Shown here: positions 26,212 to 38,163 of the stretch, piece by piece
Numbering within the stretch: the first letter of the stretch is position 1
How the letters are laid out: each line of letters begins with the position of its first letter
Origin: Dermatemys mawii
Taxonomy: Eukaryota; Chordata; Testudines; Dermatemydidae
Direction of reading: 5' to 3'
DNA length: 64,000 nucleotides
Assembly (NCBI GenBank): GCA_007922305.1
Contig: ML677364.1
Coordinates: 14,179,624 to 14,243,623, forward strand
The notes under the pieces: generated by a model
The model's database searches: none
Told to the model about the DNA's origin: nothing
Seen by the model: only the letters and a program-made list of their open reading frames with translations
Position numbers and translations under genes: made by a program

Positions 26212-27225
26212 GAGGTTGTACAGAATGATTTGGAAAAAGATCTGTCCTGAAGACTGGAGAAAAGGTGTTATCTACAAAATTCCTAAGCAAGGGTGCCAGT
26301 TTATTTGTGACAGGACAGTCACCTCTCTTCAGTTATCTGTACCTGGACAAGTGTTTTGCATTATCATTTTGAATAGGAGGGAAATTGCTGTTGATAGAGT
26401 ACTCAGGGAAGAAGCGTCCGGATTTTGATCTGGTGGTGTTCTGACCAGATTTTCACCTTGAAAACACTTACTGACAGAGGCATAGAATATCAGCAGATTT
26501 TTTTTCAAGATCCGCGATTTTTTGAAAGTATTTGGCAGAGTCCACAGAGAAGTCCCCTTAAAGAGCTTGAGACGCTGTGGAATTCTAGCAGAGATTGCTA
26601 ATTTGATAACAGCTTGGTATGACGAGTCTATGTGCTGTGTCAGGACCAAGAGCAGAGACCTGGAATAGTTTAAGATTGTCAATGGCATAAAGCAGTGTTG
26701 CACACTACTCCACTTTAGTTCTGAATTGTCAAAGATTTTGCAGAGAAGAGCAAAGGCTGCTGCTCAGGACATTGGTATTCTCTGGGCAAGAGATGAACTT
26801 AAAGACTTAGATTTTGCAGATGATATAGTCATGCTGAAATCATCTTGGATGGCATGAAAAGATTCTTTCTGAGCATAAAATCCAAAGCTGCTAAAGTGGG
26901 GTTTCATATCATATCACTACACAGAAGGTGGCGACCATGGAGATAAGAGAGAACATTGTGTTGGTGAATGTGTCAGTGCTGGTGGATAAGTGATTTATGG
27001 AAAAGAGTATGAAAGAGTTGACAGTTTAATCCTATCTTGGAAGTACAATATCTGCTAATAGTCAGCTCTCTAAACAAGCATTGCCAAGAATAGGTAAAAC
27101 CAGTGGATCATTTTTCCATTTGCCCAACATCTGGAAGATTAAGAAGATATATCTACATGCTAAAATTAGATTGTACAATGCTATTGTTCTTCCAGCACTA
27201 TTATATGTGATAGGAATACACAACA
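26212..27225 (+). mobile_element. Non-CR1 non-LTR reverse transcriptase fossil
   Basis: A broken + strand frame shows, in order: MIWKKICPEDWRKGVIYKIP (26219-26278), a LLSVPGKVFC-like 'LQLSVPGQVFCIIILNR', VLREEASGF, a D-to-G changed 'FGRVHREVPLKSLRRCGI', 'LKDLDFADDIVMLKSS' (about 26798-26848) with the FADD catalytic motif, then 'SYLGSTISANSQLSKQALPR' and 'KIRLYNAIVLPALLYVIG' near 27150-27210. This is the fingers-palm-thumb order of a LINE RT. The motifs differ clearly from the neighbouring CR1. Clade unresolved (RTE/RTE-X or a related type). Many stops; inactive. Confidence 0.8.
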
Positions 27226-27442
27226 GGAATACATATTGTTTGCTACAGAAGAACACTCGGTAGCTATGCTATTTTACATTTAATTCTGTGGCTACTATAC
27301 ATCTTGGGCCAGATCCTGTAATCTAGCTGAATGGCACGCAACACAGACCACAGATTAGGGAGAAGGAGGTGTAAAACTCACTCTTTGTATTGTGCCATTC
27401 CTAGGCCCACTGTGTGTGCAGCCAAGCCTCTGGCATCAGTTA

Positions 27443-27741
27443 GGGTATGTCTATACTACCCGCCTCTCTGGCAGGTAGTGTTCAGTGTATCAGGGATCAA
27501 TTTATCGCATCTCGTCAGGATGCGATAAATTGATCCCCGAACACACTCCCATCAACTCCAGAATTCCAGCTCCGCAAGATAAGTAAGCGGAGTCGACAAG
27601 GGAGCCACCGCGGTTGATTCACCACCGTGGAGACGGCCAGGTAAGTCGAACTAAAATACTTTAACTTCAGCTACATGAATAGCATAGCTGAAGTTGTGTA
27701 TCTTAGTTCGAACCGCCCACCGGCCAAGTGTAGCCCAGGCC
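27443..27741. mobile_element. PIF/Harbinger-type MITE with internal hairpin
   Basis: Flanked by TTA at 27440-27442 and 27742-27744. Termini are GGGTATGTCTATACTACC and, reversed, GGCCTGGGCTACACTTGG. A perfect 19-bp inverted repeat GGGATCAATTTATCGCATC (27493-27511, 27519-27537) with a 7-base loop lies inside. It also shares the 'cttcagctacatgaatagc' foldback with the copy at 11833-12105, in opposite orientation. Confidence 0.85.
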
Positions 27742-28964
27742 TTAGACTCCCTGTGTTATGTCTGTTTCTTACCATGTAACTCCATTGAAGCCTCTAACCT
27801 ACGTTTATTTCTAGCAGCTATGAAGGCTGAAATTCCCACTGAAAAAGTTGCCAGTGATTTCAGTGGGGCCAGGATTTTACTCCAGATTTAAACCATACAA
27901 GAGCACTGTACCTATTTCACATTAATGTCTACCTATATATGGAAGCATCAGAACCTGCCTGATTGCCATTTGAAGAAAACAGAAGCCAAACTGTTGTAGT
28001 GACCTGCATTTGGTCTGGTTTGACAACAATGCACATTGGAGGTGTATGTTAGACCACGGCCTACATATGCAAACGTAAAAAAGATATTTTATTATCACAA
28101 AAAAATTCCAGAACATCAACAAAAAACCAATTAAATGAGCAAAATCTGTAACCGCACTGTACAAACATGTAAAGTAAGATTGATAACATGAGTACATCCT
28201 ACTGAAAGAAAATATATCTCTTATCTACAAATTGAGGATTAAGGAGTAATTAGGATGGACATCATACGGTTATGGTTCAGATTAGATGGTAAGTATAATT
28301 ATTATAACCATGTAAACCTATGTTAATGTCCAAGTAATTGTTTGTCACAGGCTAGATATATTACAAGGTATATCACGCCCTGTGAAACACATCGGCTACA
28401 TTTTTCACAGGGCAAATAAATAATATTTTTAATTAACATTTTGAAAATAATTGAAAAATGTGATGAACATGAAACATCCCAATAACACTGTCCACAATGC
28501 ATATGAAATAGAGGATATTGAATGGTTACCTTCCAGTTTGGGAAAAGCATACAAAATTCATAGGCCTAGGGAGTAACCTCATTTCTGCTTATGTCAAAGT
28601 TTTATACTGTCATTCCTCATTAATGCTAGCAGGAGCTGCACAGGTGAATGTGTGGTTTGGGACATGACTAAGTCTAGGGTTTGTTCGTGTAAGAAAAGCC
28701 AGTGTCCAAAGATTAATGGTCATCTTGTCCTTCCAGAATACCAGCATGGACTGCAGTGCTTCCATTCAAAATAAAACCAGCAGAAAATGTGTTACTTCAG
28801 TTTGAAAATATTGTGATACTGGTGGTTGGACGAAACCTCACTGAAGCTGCTGGCAGGGGCGGCTCTAACCTTTTCGCTGCCCCAAGCGTGGAAGTCAGGC
28901 GGCCTTCCGCGGCATGCCTGTGGGTGGTGCGGTGTCCTGTGGATTCGGTGGCGTTTCTGCGGGA

Positions 28965-30290
28965 TGTTGTGAGGAAAATGTGGTGACTTCTGGTTCAGGC
29001 CAGGCCAGGATCCGGAGACCAGGAATTAGGTGTATAGGCTAGCTTAATGAAAGGCTTAATAACTTAGTAATATAGCAGTAGTAGCAATGGTATAAGAATA
29101 TGTAGCAATGGCATAAGAATATGTAGCAATGGCATAGGAATGTATACATAGGGCGTCTGTGAGGTCGAGATGTACGCATCATGCTGACAGCGGTCAGCCA
29201 GTTGCGGTCGCATTGTCACGGTAACCCGGAACTTCCAGAGCACCCGGCCAGTTGTGGTCGCGTTGTCACGGTAACGGAACCTTCAGAGAAAAGGGTTAAT
29301 CAGAAAGGAGATACGAAAAGTGCAGGACAGCCCACCCAAAAGGTACCAATCAGAGAACAGGCCTTAGCTGGCCTAGAAAAGGGAACAGTCACAGAAGGCC
29401 CCGTTAGAAGGGGAACCAAAAAGGGACCACTCAGAGAAAGGCCCAAAAAAAGGGGAACCAAAAAGGGACCAATTAGAGGGAAGGCCGGAACGGGCCAGCA
29501 AATTGCAGACTTGCCCTAGAGATCAGCCAGGAGAGCAGACTCAGGACCCGAACCTGGACTCGCGACCCGAAGGAAGGGAACCTCATCTCATCCACCAAAT
29601 ACCAACAGGAGGGTGAGCATACGGGGCCAGTAGCCATGCTGAGAGGGACCCGGGTCAGTGGGAGTACGTGAGACGGGATCGAAACCACCGTCTGGTAGGA
29701 CCATGGGGCTGGTAGGGATGTCCATAAACTGATCAGACAGAGACCCGGTAGCCGGTAGAGTCAGGCCTGGCGGACCAAAGGTCTCACCAGGGCAGAAACT
29801 CTAGGGAGGCAGTACAGAATGAATGCAGAATCTTGAATGTGTAATTGTTGTCATTGTTGCATCGTGTTGTCCGTGATCATAGTCGTAAATGTTATTGTAA
29901 CCTTGTGGTAGTTGGGTCTATTGTAGACCAGACTGACTGGCGGTCATAAGCAATAAACTAGTTCCCACCCTAAATCTCTGTCATCCGTCATACCTTTAGA
30001 GGTTTGGGCACAGGACAGACATTGGCACTTCGTCCCTTGGGAGCTAACAACTTCAGGGAGACTAGAACCCAACACCACGGCCTACCTGTCCCCCAGGATT
30101 GGGTAAGGCGCCACCTCCCCGCATGACACCGTCATAGTCTATATTTTATAGTCAGCCACGTCACAATCCAGCCTCACACCAGTAGCAGCAGTGCCCGAGT
30201 ATAACGGTTTACCGGCCATAGTTCGGAGGGCATCATCCGGTGCCAGGAGCAATAATCCTGTGTTGTTCCTGACAGATGTCCACAGCTCTC
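28965..30290 (+). mobile_element. LTR-like retroelement insertion (probable solo LTR)
   Basis: A block unlike its hAT host starts around TGTTGTGAGGAAAATG. It carries direct repeats of U3-enhancer style: three 21-bp units at 29081-29143 ('gtagcaatggcataagaata'), two ~45-bp units at 29197-29288 ('ttgtcacggtaac'), and two units at about 29410-29480 ('ggggaaccaaaaagggacc'). A polyadenylation signal AATAAA follows at about 29951. No gag, pol or env reading frame is present. Boundaries, especially 3', are approximate, and no target duplication was identified. Confidence 0.6.
29081..29143. repeat. Three 21-bp tandem repeats
   Basis: Units at 29081, 29102 and 29123 differ at a few positions only. 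They lie in the probable U3 part of the LTR-like insertion. Confidence 0.9.
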
Positions 30291-30951
30291 ACAGTTTTGT
30301 CATCCCCACCGCCGAAATGCCACCGAATCTGCAAGCGCCATGGACCTGCCACAGAAACGCCGCCAAGGCCACCCTGACTGACGCCCTGACTGCGTTCATC
30401 AGGCTGCCCCCTGTGGCTTGTCGCCCCAGGCATCTGCTTGGAGCGCCAGTGCCTGGAGCCGCCCCTGGCTGCTGGGCATAACAGCTGTCCTTCACTCAGA
30501 ATAAATGTAAAACGGAGTTAAGATCCTTTGTAGATTAGATAGTTAAAACTATACAAGCCACTGTCCAAAATATAGGCCATATGCAACACCGGTCTGTAGC
30601 TGAGCTATGGGGGTGAAAGTGTTTCTCTGGGAGTTAAATACAAATGCCAGAGGGCTGTGTAGTGTTAAATGGAGCTGTACGGGTGCATGACAGAAGCAGC
30701 AGAAACACTGCAGAAGCCCACAGAGCAGGCAGAAAGGAAGCCTCAAAGAAACACTTATAGTGTAATCCTGAGGAAAGCTGAGAGAGAAAGAGAGCATTTG
30801 AATAGCATATTGGCTGGAAAGATGCTTGAAACTGTCTCCTGTTTCTTGTTTCCTACTGTGTTCAGGCAAACAGGACTTTGTACATTTTGTAAATAAACAG
30901 GATTGCATCAAAGAAAATAGCTGAGGCCATCATCAATTTCTCCTCCTCATG

Positions 30952-31107
30952 CAGGAGTCAGCAACCTTTGGAACGCGGCCCATCAGGGTAATCCACTGGC
31001 AGGCCATGAAACATTTTGTTTACATCGAATGTCCGCACGCATGGCCCCACACAGCTCCAAGGGCTGCAGTTCACCATTCCCAGCCAATGGGAGCTCCAGG
31101 AAGTGGC
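30952..31107 (+). mobile_element. hAT MITE, 5' part
   Basis: Starts CAGGAGTCAGCAACCTTTGG and continues 'acgcggcccatcagggtaat' and 'ccagccaatgggagctcc'. This is the same family as the small complete copy at 52295-52472. The 3' terminus is missing. Confidence 0.78.
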
Positions 31108-31589
31108 GCAGACCATAAGGACAATGTTTATTGTCATGGAGATCACACAAAGTAAATTAGTGTATCCTTTTTCGAAAAGCAATGAACACACGAAACCACT
31201 GTGACTGATAAATTGAAAATAATGTCTTTGTTTCAGTGATTTAAATATGTAGTCATCTGGAATGATTACTTTATGAAGGCTTAAGAGTACATTTAAAATA
31301 TAAAATCAGCTTAGAAATACTAAGAAAATGTATAACAGAGAAGAGCTGCATCATGTATTCCATAATGTTTAGTGTTGTATTGAGCAAGACAGCTGACTCA
31401 CCCTTACTCAAAGTTTTTGCAAACAAATGTCTGACAAACTTCAGGGCATATAAAAAAAACTGTGACTGACATTTTTATTCCCAAGTTTAGTGCTTTTAAT
31501 TAGGTACCTTCTGCATGTCTGTTCTGCGAGAGGGAAAGGGTACGGGTGTCTCTGCAGGAAACTGTGACTCTCTGCCACTGTGAGGTGAC

Positions 31590-31720
31590 CCCCTTCATCC
31601 CCACCCCACCCCCACCCCCTCAGCTCCAGGTTGTACGCTTGGGCTGCTGTTAGGCATAGGGGCACCAGCTTAATAATACTGCCTAGGGCCTCATAAATCC
31701 TAAGGATGGCCCTTCCTGAA
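31590..31720 (-). repeat. hAT-like fragment (weak)
   Basis: Reversed, the sequence starts 'agggccatccttaggattta' and reads 'aggccctaggcagtattatt', which resembles a hAT family end. No TSD or opposite end seen. Confidence 0.35.
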
Positions 31721-34700
31721 ATGAGCTTCTAAGATTCCAAAAAGTGCAAGTAAGGCAAGGAAATGCATTAGATTATCTTTTGTTTTAGCTTGTGAATTTT
31801 CCCTTCCCTCATCGTTTTCAGACATTTTTCCTGCCTCCTATTAAACTTTTCACACTGAATTCTCCCTGTTTCTCTCCCATTGTGGGCAGGGGGAAGATGC
31901 ACAGAATGAGGGGGGAGGTCTGCCTTCAGTCACTACATTTCCTTCAGCCCCTTCTAACACCAATGGTTAAAAACAACAAACAGCAATAATTGACCATTAT
32001 CGACCTGCAAGGAACCTTCTTGTACTAACTTGTTTTCCTTGCTTTTGTAAGCAAGGCATTATGTAAGATATCCACATATCTCCTTTGGGAATGCTTAATA
32101 GGTTTGATTAAATGGCAATCTTGTAGAACAGATTTGGGAAAAATGCAGGTGTTGCTGTAAGGGGAAAAACAAACTGTGAAAACTGAAATAGGTGGGAAGA
32201 ACAAAAAAAGGACATGACTGAAAATACGACAAACACTTCTACACTTGGAAAGTAAACAGCAATGGAATGACCAAGGAACAATAAAACAGACAAGTGCATG
32301 CGAGACATAAATCAATAGTTACACTGCTATAAGAGAAGATAGCTATATAAATCTAAGGTAAAAGAATGTACGACAATGATTAGGGTGAATGAGAAACATG
32401 CCAGAAACAGCTATGTTTTTCTCAGGATAGAAAAGGAAAAGCTGATGAAACAGAGGTACAGGTAAGTAATTAAACAAGAAAAACTAGAATAAGCAATAGG
32501 AAGCGACAGTTTGCATTCCAGATTGATGAAAGGGATGAAAGATGGTGAAGAAGGAAACATTAGTTGAAGTTTCAAACACTTCACAAGAAAAAAAAGAAGA
32601 ATCTAAGTAAAAATATTGTATGTTATGGAGTAGTGCGTAGCCATAAAGCACTATCAAGTACAGATTCCAATTTGATATCTTTAATAGAAAGTAAAGTATG
32701 GTCAGACTGAATCGCTATACAGTGGGGAGGGGAAATTGTAATGGGCATGAAATGTGGGATTTAAAGTAATAGAGATAGCATTGGAAAAAGTTGCAAAATC
32801 AGAAGAGCTGATAATGGGTGGTGAGCAAGGCAGCTGGAGTATTGTTCATAGCTTGTGGAAATCCATAAAAAACAGCGATGATAAAAGATCTGGAGTTGAG
32901 ATTCAACTATGATAAGAGGATAAGATAATCAGGTTGACTGATTAAATTTGACATTTAAATGTTAAAGGTGCATACGATTATTAGGAATAGAGTGGTGGGG
33001 ATTTTCCCCAAAATATTTAAGAAGGTAATTTTTTTAAAAAAAAAAAAGAGAGAGAGAGAGAGGATACTAAAACTATGAAAGATCAAAGCATTAATGGAGT
33101 CCTGGAGAAACTTTTTCATTTGAAGAACTAATAATTTGTGAAATAGACTATGACAGAGAGCAATTAACTATGAACATATTCTAAAAAGAGTGTTAGTCAT
33201 TTTTAAGATTCTGCCATCCTTACATTGAGAAGTACATACTTTGCTCTGTGAGCAGCCCATTAATTGGAATAGGTCAGATCATGGCCCAGGCTGCATAGCC
33301 ATGCAGCGACATAAGGCAGAGTAAGACCCCTCTGTTTCCCTGTACAGCCTGCTGCTTGCACTAGGTCCAGGTGCATAGAGGGAAGCAGGCACAGTGCATC
33401 CACTACTCCCTGTTCTGGACAGAAAACGGGTGTGGACAATTCCTCCCTGGGCTCCCCTCTTGCGCCAGAGGAGGTGAAGGAGTAAATTACTTCGCTCCTT
33501 TTCAGGCTGCAGTTCACTTCGTCCTTGATACTGCCCACCTCTGCTGCCCAGCGCATCAAGGGTAGAGCCATGGCTGTGCTTACTCTCTGCTATCTTCTGC
33601 CCCTCACACTCATTTGCTCAAGGGAGACTATCAGCTGTGCAACCCTTATTCTCTGGCCTTGGAGCTTCTATTTAGGTTTAACTAACATGGCTACTCAGGG
33701 TAACAAGGATTGATCTTATTCCCGCTCATGCTTCTGCATAGGCATATAGCAAGAGCCACAGTCTAGCCCTTAGAGGAGAAAACAAAAACCTTTGCGGAGT
33801 ACAAATTTTAGACACAGGTGGGCACAAAGATGGAACACCTGGCCTCCTCCCATCCAAAATCCAGATTATCTTGAATAGATTTGCTTTCACTGTTTCCACA
33901 ATTAGAACAGTGAAAAGAACTATTTTCTGAGCTAGACAAAAGAACACAGAACATCCAGCCTGATGGGTTTGGGGTTTTGTGGTAATTATATGCTTTTTAG
34001 AAAGCAAAAGGCATAGAGCTGTCAAAGACAAACTAAAGCAGTTATTAAAAGTGTCTTCTGCAGGAGAACTTTAGACTCTTAAGCAATGTTTGGTTTAAAA
34101 CTGAAACATTTTATAGCTGGAAACATAAACCTGTGATTTTAACACTTTCACAGTACTTCAACTTCCTTACTTATTTCACATTAATGAACTGCTTAGGAAT
34201 GTTCTAACTGGCATTAGAAGAGGCTTTAGGATTAATTGGAAAACAGCATGTGACTCTGAACCATAATTACACAAGTGGGACCCACTGCCTTCTTGAGGTC
34301 ATTATTTGTATGATTCAAAAATACACAGTGAAGAATTAAACAGTATGAGGAAAATATTCTTGAGATAACATACATAACTGGAGTGGGCCATGCCTTCCCT
34401 CAGGGACTAGAGTCATACTACAGACAGCTTAATGTCCCCTCTTGGACTGTTCACATAAAATTTCATCCAGGCTTTTCATGGTCAAAAATAACTCTTCTTG
34501 GAGAGGGGGTTTAATATAAGATAAACTGAGATTTTGAGTTTCATTTGTAAAGTCCATTCATAAGTCCACACAACACAAGATTTCTCTGCCTTCTCCTAGG
34601 CCTCCTTGTCTGGAGAATTTTGCTGTCCTTTCCCTGCTTAATCAGGGTCGATAGCTCCTCTGATCTCAGGTCTTCCCTGCAGAAGCTTTTCCTCACTCAT

Positions 34701-35349
34701 TGTTGACTGTCACTAACTCCTGAGCTTTTCCCCTCTCAGTGCAACCATGTGTTGCCCGTTAGAGGTTTGCCTTGTTCTATTATCAGGTTGGCTAGCTCCA
34801 GCCTCCAACCCTTAGAGGAACACTCTGTTACACTAACATTAATAAACTTTAAAAATAACTATTTTTAGATATTACCTGCTTTCAAGTTGATTTTAAGTTA
34901 TTTTTAAGTTAATAATTTCAAAATAAACAGAACTTTCTTGGAAACACAGGACCGATATGTCACTGGGTGAAATTCTGGCCCCAACAAAGTCAACGGCAAA
35001 ACTCCTACTGTATTCAATAGGTTTAGGGTTTCTGCCATCGTGAATTCCCTGAAAAGTCTCAGGGCAGAGACCTGTGTGATTCATTAATCCAGATTCCATG
35101 TCCAATTTGTTAGTCCATGAGTTTGTACAATACGAGTCAGAACAGACAATGTCACATTTTTGGATAATATCCAAAAGTAAAGAAAGATGTTTGCAGATGC
35201 AGGAATCGTACCTTTCTATACCCACATTTCCTTTGAATCAACTGTTCCAGTTTTGACATTTTGACAACTTCATGCAATTACCTAAGTTTATCTTTCTAAA
35301 TAACAGTGATTAAATGAGATACATCAACAGGTGACTTTCCTTCATAGAT
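31721..35349. other. Intergenic, no recognisable gene
   Basis: Includes an (A)n(GA)n tract at about 33038-33062. The phrase at 34968-35030 ('gtgaaattctggccccaaca') fits the ancient 'tcaatgg' palindromic repeat class. No exon recognised. Confidence 0.5.
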
Positions 35350-36106
35350 ATATCATGAAAAACGTCTGCAGTGGGGCAGCTGCCCCACTCCTTGAGCAAA
35401 GGAGTAAAAAGCAGGTCAGGAGGGGCCTTAGGCTGTGAAAGGCTGATTGGGGAAGCAACCACAGCTGGGGCCATGCCCCAATCGGGCCACAGCTGGCCCT
35501 TATGGGGGGTACGGGGTGGGGAAGGGGAAGGCAGGAGCCAAGGAGAGAGGGACCCAGACGTGGACACCTGGAAGCAAGGTACCTGAAGTAAAGCTGAGCT
35601 TGGGGAAGACAAGAGGAGCTCCAGCCTAGTAAACCCCTAGGCTGCAGGCCTTGATGAAAGCCTATGAAAAAGTACTCTGGAGCCATGCTGGTGAATAAGG
35701 CAAATGGAGCTGGGAGCTCCAGTCTGGTAAGCACCCTTGTCAAAGGCCCAAAAAGGTACTGGGGCTACAGAGGTGCAGCCTGGGACTAGGCTGAGGCAGC
35801 TGATCCAATCCACTTGCAATGATGAGTGGCTGTTACTGAGTGGGGGCTAGATGACGACTGGCAGTAGCCACTGAGGCAAGATGGGATTAGAGGGTTGGGG
35901 GTTCCCTTGGGAGGGGAGACCCAGAGTGAGGGAGTACTGCTAGAGGCAGCACCCAAGGTAAAAGGGCACTGGGGTCCAGAAGGGACATGAGGGCCCTAAA
36001 CCAGGTGAGACACTGGCCACCAAGAGGCACTTTGGAGCTGAATTGAGCTAATTCCTAAGGCCACCAGCAGGAGGTGTTGCGCCAGTGAGTTGTTGACATT
36101 GCTACA
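35350..36106 (+). repeat. Interspersed repeat, unknown class, copy 2 (longer)
   Basis: GC-rich block starting with the small palindrome TGGGGCAGCTGCCCCA. From 35840 on it parallels 22876-23150 segment by segment, ending 'gtgagttgttgacattgctaca'. The 35350-35840 part also has an internal echo ('ctccagcctagtaaacccct' vs 'ctccagtctggtaagcaccc'). Non-coding; class unknown. Confidence 0.65.
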
Positions 36107-36259
36107 AAGTCTTTTTACTCTTCTAATAACAGTCTGCTGTTCAAAAGTATCAGTTTTGTAGATTCTGTTTTTTTGCCATTTCATAGTACTGGTTTTATGC
36201 TTTTAGATTAGCAGAAAACAATTTCATACCCAGTCAAATTAATGCAACACATAATACAC

Positions 36260-36376
36260 AAAACATGAGAACAGCCATGCTGAGTTAGACCAATGGGCCA
36301 TCCAGCCCAGTATCCTGTCTTCTGACTGTGGCCAATGCCAGCTAATAACATGCAGCTTCTGTGCATGGAGTTCTCT
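36260..36376 (-). mobile_element. CR1 LINE 3' end, antisense
   Basis: The + strand reads 'gagaacagccatgctgagtt', 'agaccaatgggccatccagc' and 'cccagtatcctgtcttctga', the reverse complement of the CR1 3' tail seen at 14.6 kb. Confidence 0.9.
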
Positions 36377-36529
36377 TAATTTGGTATTAGAGGCCTAGAG
36401 CCCAATATCCCAAGTTCAAACCATTCTGTGAGTTGATGAATCAAAGATGTTGTATAACCCCTTCTCTTTCACTCTGCACTCTCTATAAATGAGAGAAAAT
36501 CTTTAAATTATAAGAATTGTAATTCAGCA

Positions 36530-36668
36530 GAACATTTAAAGTTAAGTCTGAGCTTAAGTGCATCCTTTGTCAACAAAGCACTTAAGCACTTGCTTCATTC
36601 CCACTGATTTCAGTGAGATTTAAGCGGAGTTTAAAACTAATTGCATAATTTCATGAATCAGGGCCAAA
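36530..36668. repeat. Ancient palindromic repeat ('aagcacttaagca' class)
   Basis: Phrases 'aagcacttaagcacttgct', 'cccactgatttcagtgag' and the terminal 'gaatcagggcc' mark a worn copy of a foldback family common in amniotes. Confidence 0.5.
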
Positions 36669-37415
36669 CTGAGCAATGCTTTAAAAATGGGTCACTCAAA
36701 AGAGATTCAAACCATTGTTTAATTCCATTAAAATTTCATTAAGGCTTCTATTCTCAAAATCCCAAAGTATCACTGAGAAGATGTATTCATGTTAAAACTA
36801 GAAATATAATCTTAGTGGGGTTTGTTTGTGTGGGGGGGTTGTGGGTTACTTTTTTTAAAAAAGTATTTTAACGAAGTATTTGCAATCCTTATATCAAACT
36901 TTAATATCAATATTACTATATTATCTTCAATACATAGCTGATTTTTAAGAGAGAAAAATAATCAGTTCTGTGATCAGATAGGAGCATAATGATTATCATC
37001 TTATCAATAAATCCAGTAGTTCTTTAGACTGCATTCAGTGACAATCACCGCAGTCAGAGCCCCTGACCAGCTGCCAATGTCTCTCACAACTAAGAATAAG
37101 GAGCATGTCTGAACTCAAATGTGAAGTTCATTCTTTCTCAACTCATCCTAAACTACATCCTAAACTCATCCTAAACTATTGTGAGCCACACAAAAAGTCT
37201 TCTCTGCCTTCCTTTGATTGTGAGTCACCTCCCAGGTTGATATAAAGTCACCATTTGGGGCCCAAATCTGACAGGGGTTGAGTGCCTCTAATTCTAATTG
37301 TATTGAGCAAAATTGAGAGAGAGCAGCACCTTACAGCAGGTTCAAATTTGAATTTTAAATACTGGATGATGTAAATTGTACTCCCTTAGTCAACTGGACT
37401 CCCTTAGGCCTATTT

Positions 37416-38163
37416 CAGGGGTGGGCAAACTAGAGCCCACGGGCCACATGTGGCCCGCCAGCCATTTTTATCTGGCCCACGGGGGTGTTGGGCCGCTGGC
37501 CCCGTGCTCCTAGCCCAGGAGGCCGGGCCAGCGCACCGTGCCGCAGGGGCCCCGCCACCCTCCCAGCTTGGGGGCCGGGCCAAGGGTGGGAAGCCGCTGC
37601 GCCCAGCGCTCCTGGGCCCACGGCGTCCCGGGCCGGCGGCCCAGCCCAGCACAGCGAGCCACGGGGCTCTGCACTCTCAGGCCGGTGGGCCAGCCCAGCG
37701 TGGTGAGTGGCGGGGCCCCATACTCAAACTGGAGCACTGGGTGAGTTTGGTAAAGGGGGGGGGTAGTGGTAGGGTCCTGGTGGGTGGTGGTTAGGGTGGG
37801 GGGGATCTCTGGAGGGGGTAGTGAGGGTTCAAAGCATGGGGGCTTAGCCTAGGGGTGGAGTTCCAGGGGGTGATGGTTAGGGTGGTGGGGTCTCGGGAGT
37901 AGGCAGTTAGGGAACAAAGAACAGGGGGTCTTAGATAGGGGGTGGGGTCCTGGGGCAGAGGTTAGGGTGGGGGGGTCTCTGGAGGGGGCAATCAGGAGAC
38001 AAGGACTGGGGGCAGGGGTTGGATGGGTCAGGGGTTCGGGGGGGGCAGTGAGGAGGTGGGAGGTGGGTGGGGGTCAGATAGGAGCAGGGCCTTCCCTACC
38101 CAGCCCTCCGCCCAATTTTTAACCCCAATGTGGCCCTCGGGCCAAAAGGTTTGCCCACCCCTG
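37416..38163 (+). mobile_element. Complete hAT MITE with perfect TSD
   Basis: Perfect 15-bp terminal inverted repeats CAGGGGTGGGCAAAC and GTTTGCCCACCCCTG, flanked by the identical 8-bp duplication GCCTATTT (37408-37415 and 38164-38171). Length 748 bp, non-coding. The left interior is very GC-rich, and the right interior holds G-rich diverged tandem repeats ('gttagggtgggggggtctct' type, 37780-38000). It belongs to the same family as 24885-25138 and 62580-63117. Long ORFs here are GC artefacts. Confidence 0.96.

Larger units (their letters stand above)
28854..30467. mobile_element. hAT element split by an LTR-like insertion
   Basis: Left end CAGGGGCGGCTCTAACC and right end GGAGCCGCCCCTG are inverted repeats. 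A perfect 8-bp target duplication GCTGCTGG flanks it (28846-28853 and 30468-30475). The left 110 bases and right ~170 bases are GC-rich hAT sequence ('cgccgaaatgccaccgaat'). The middle is foreign (see 28965-30290). Confidence 0.88.

Noticed and set aside
29081..29480. Direct repeats as a CRISPR array
   Set aside because: Units are contiguous or irregular, in a vertebrate LTR-like element, without uniform spacers.
37410..37794. GC-rich ORFs and possible second CpG island
   Set aside because: They lie entirely inside a hAT MITE with exact ITRs and TSD; no gene context.
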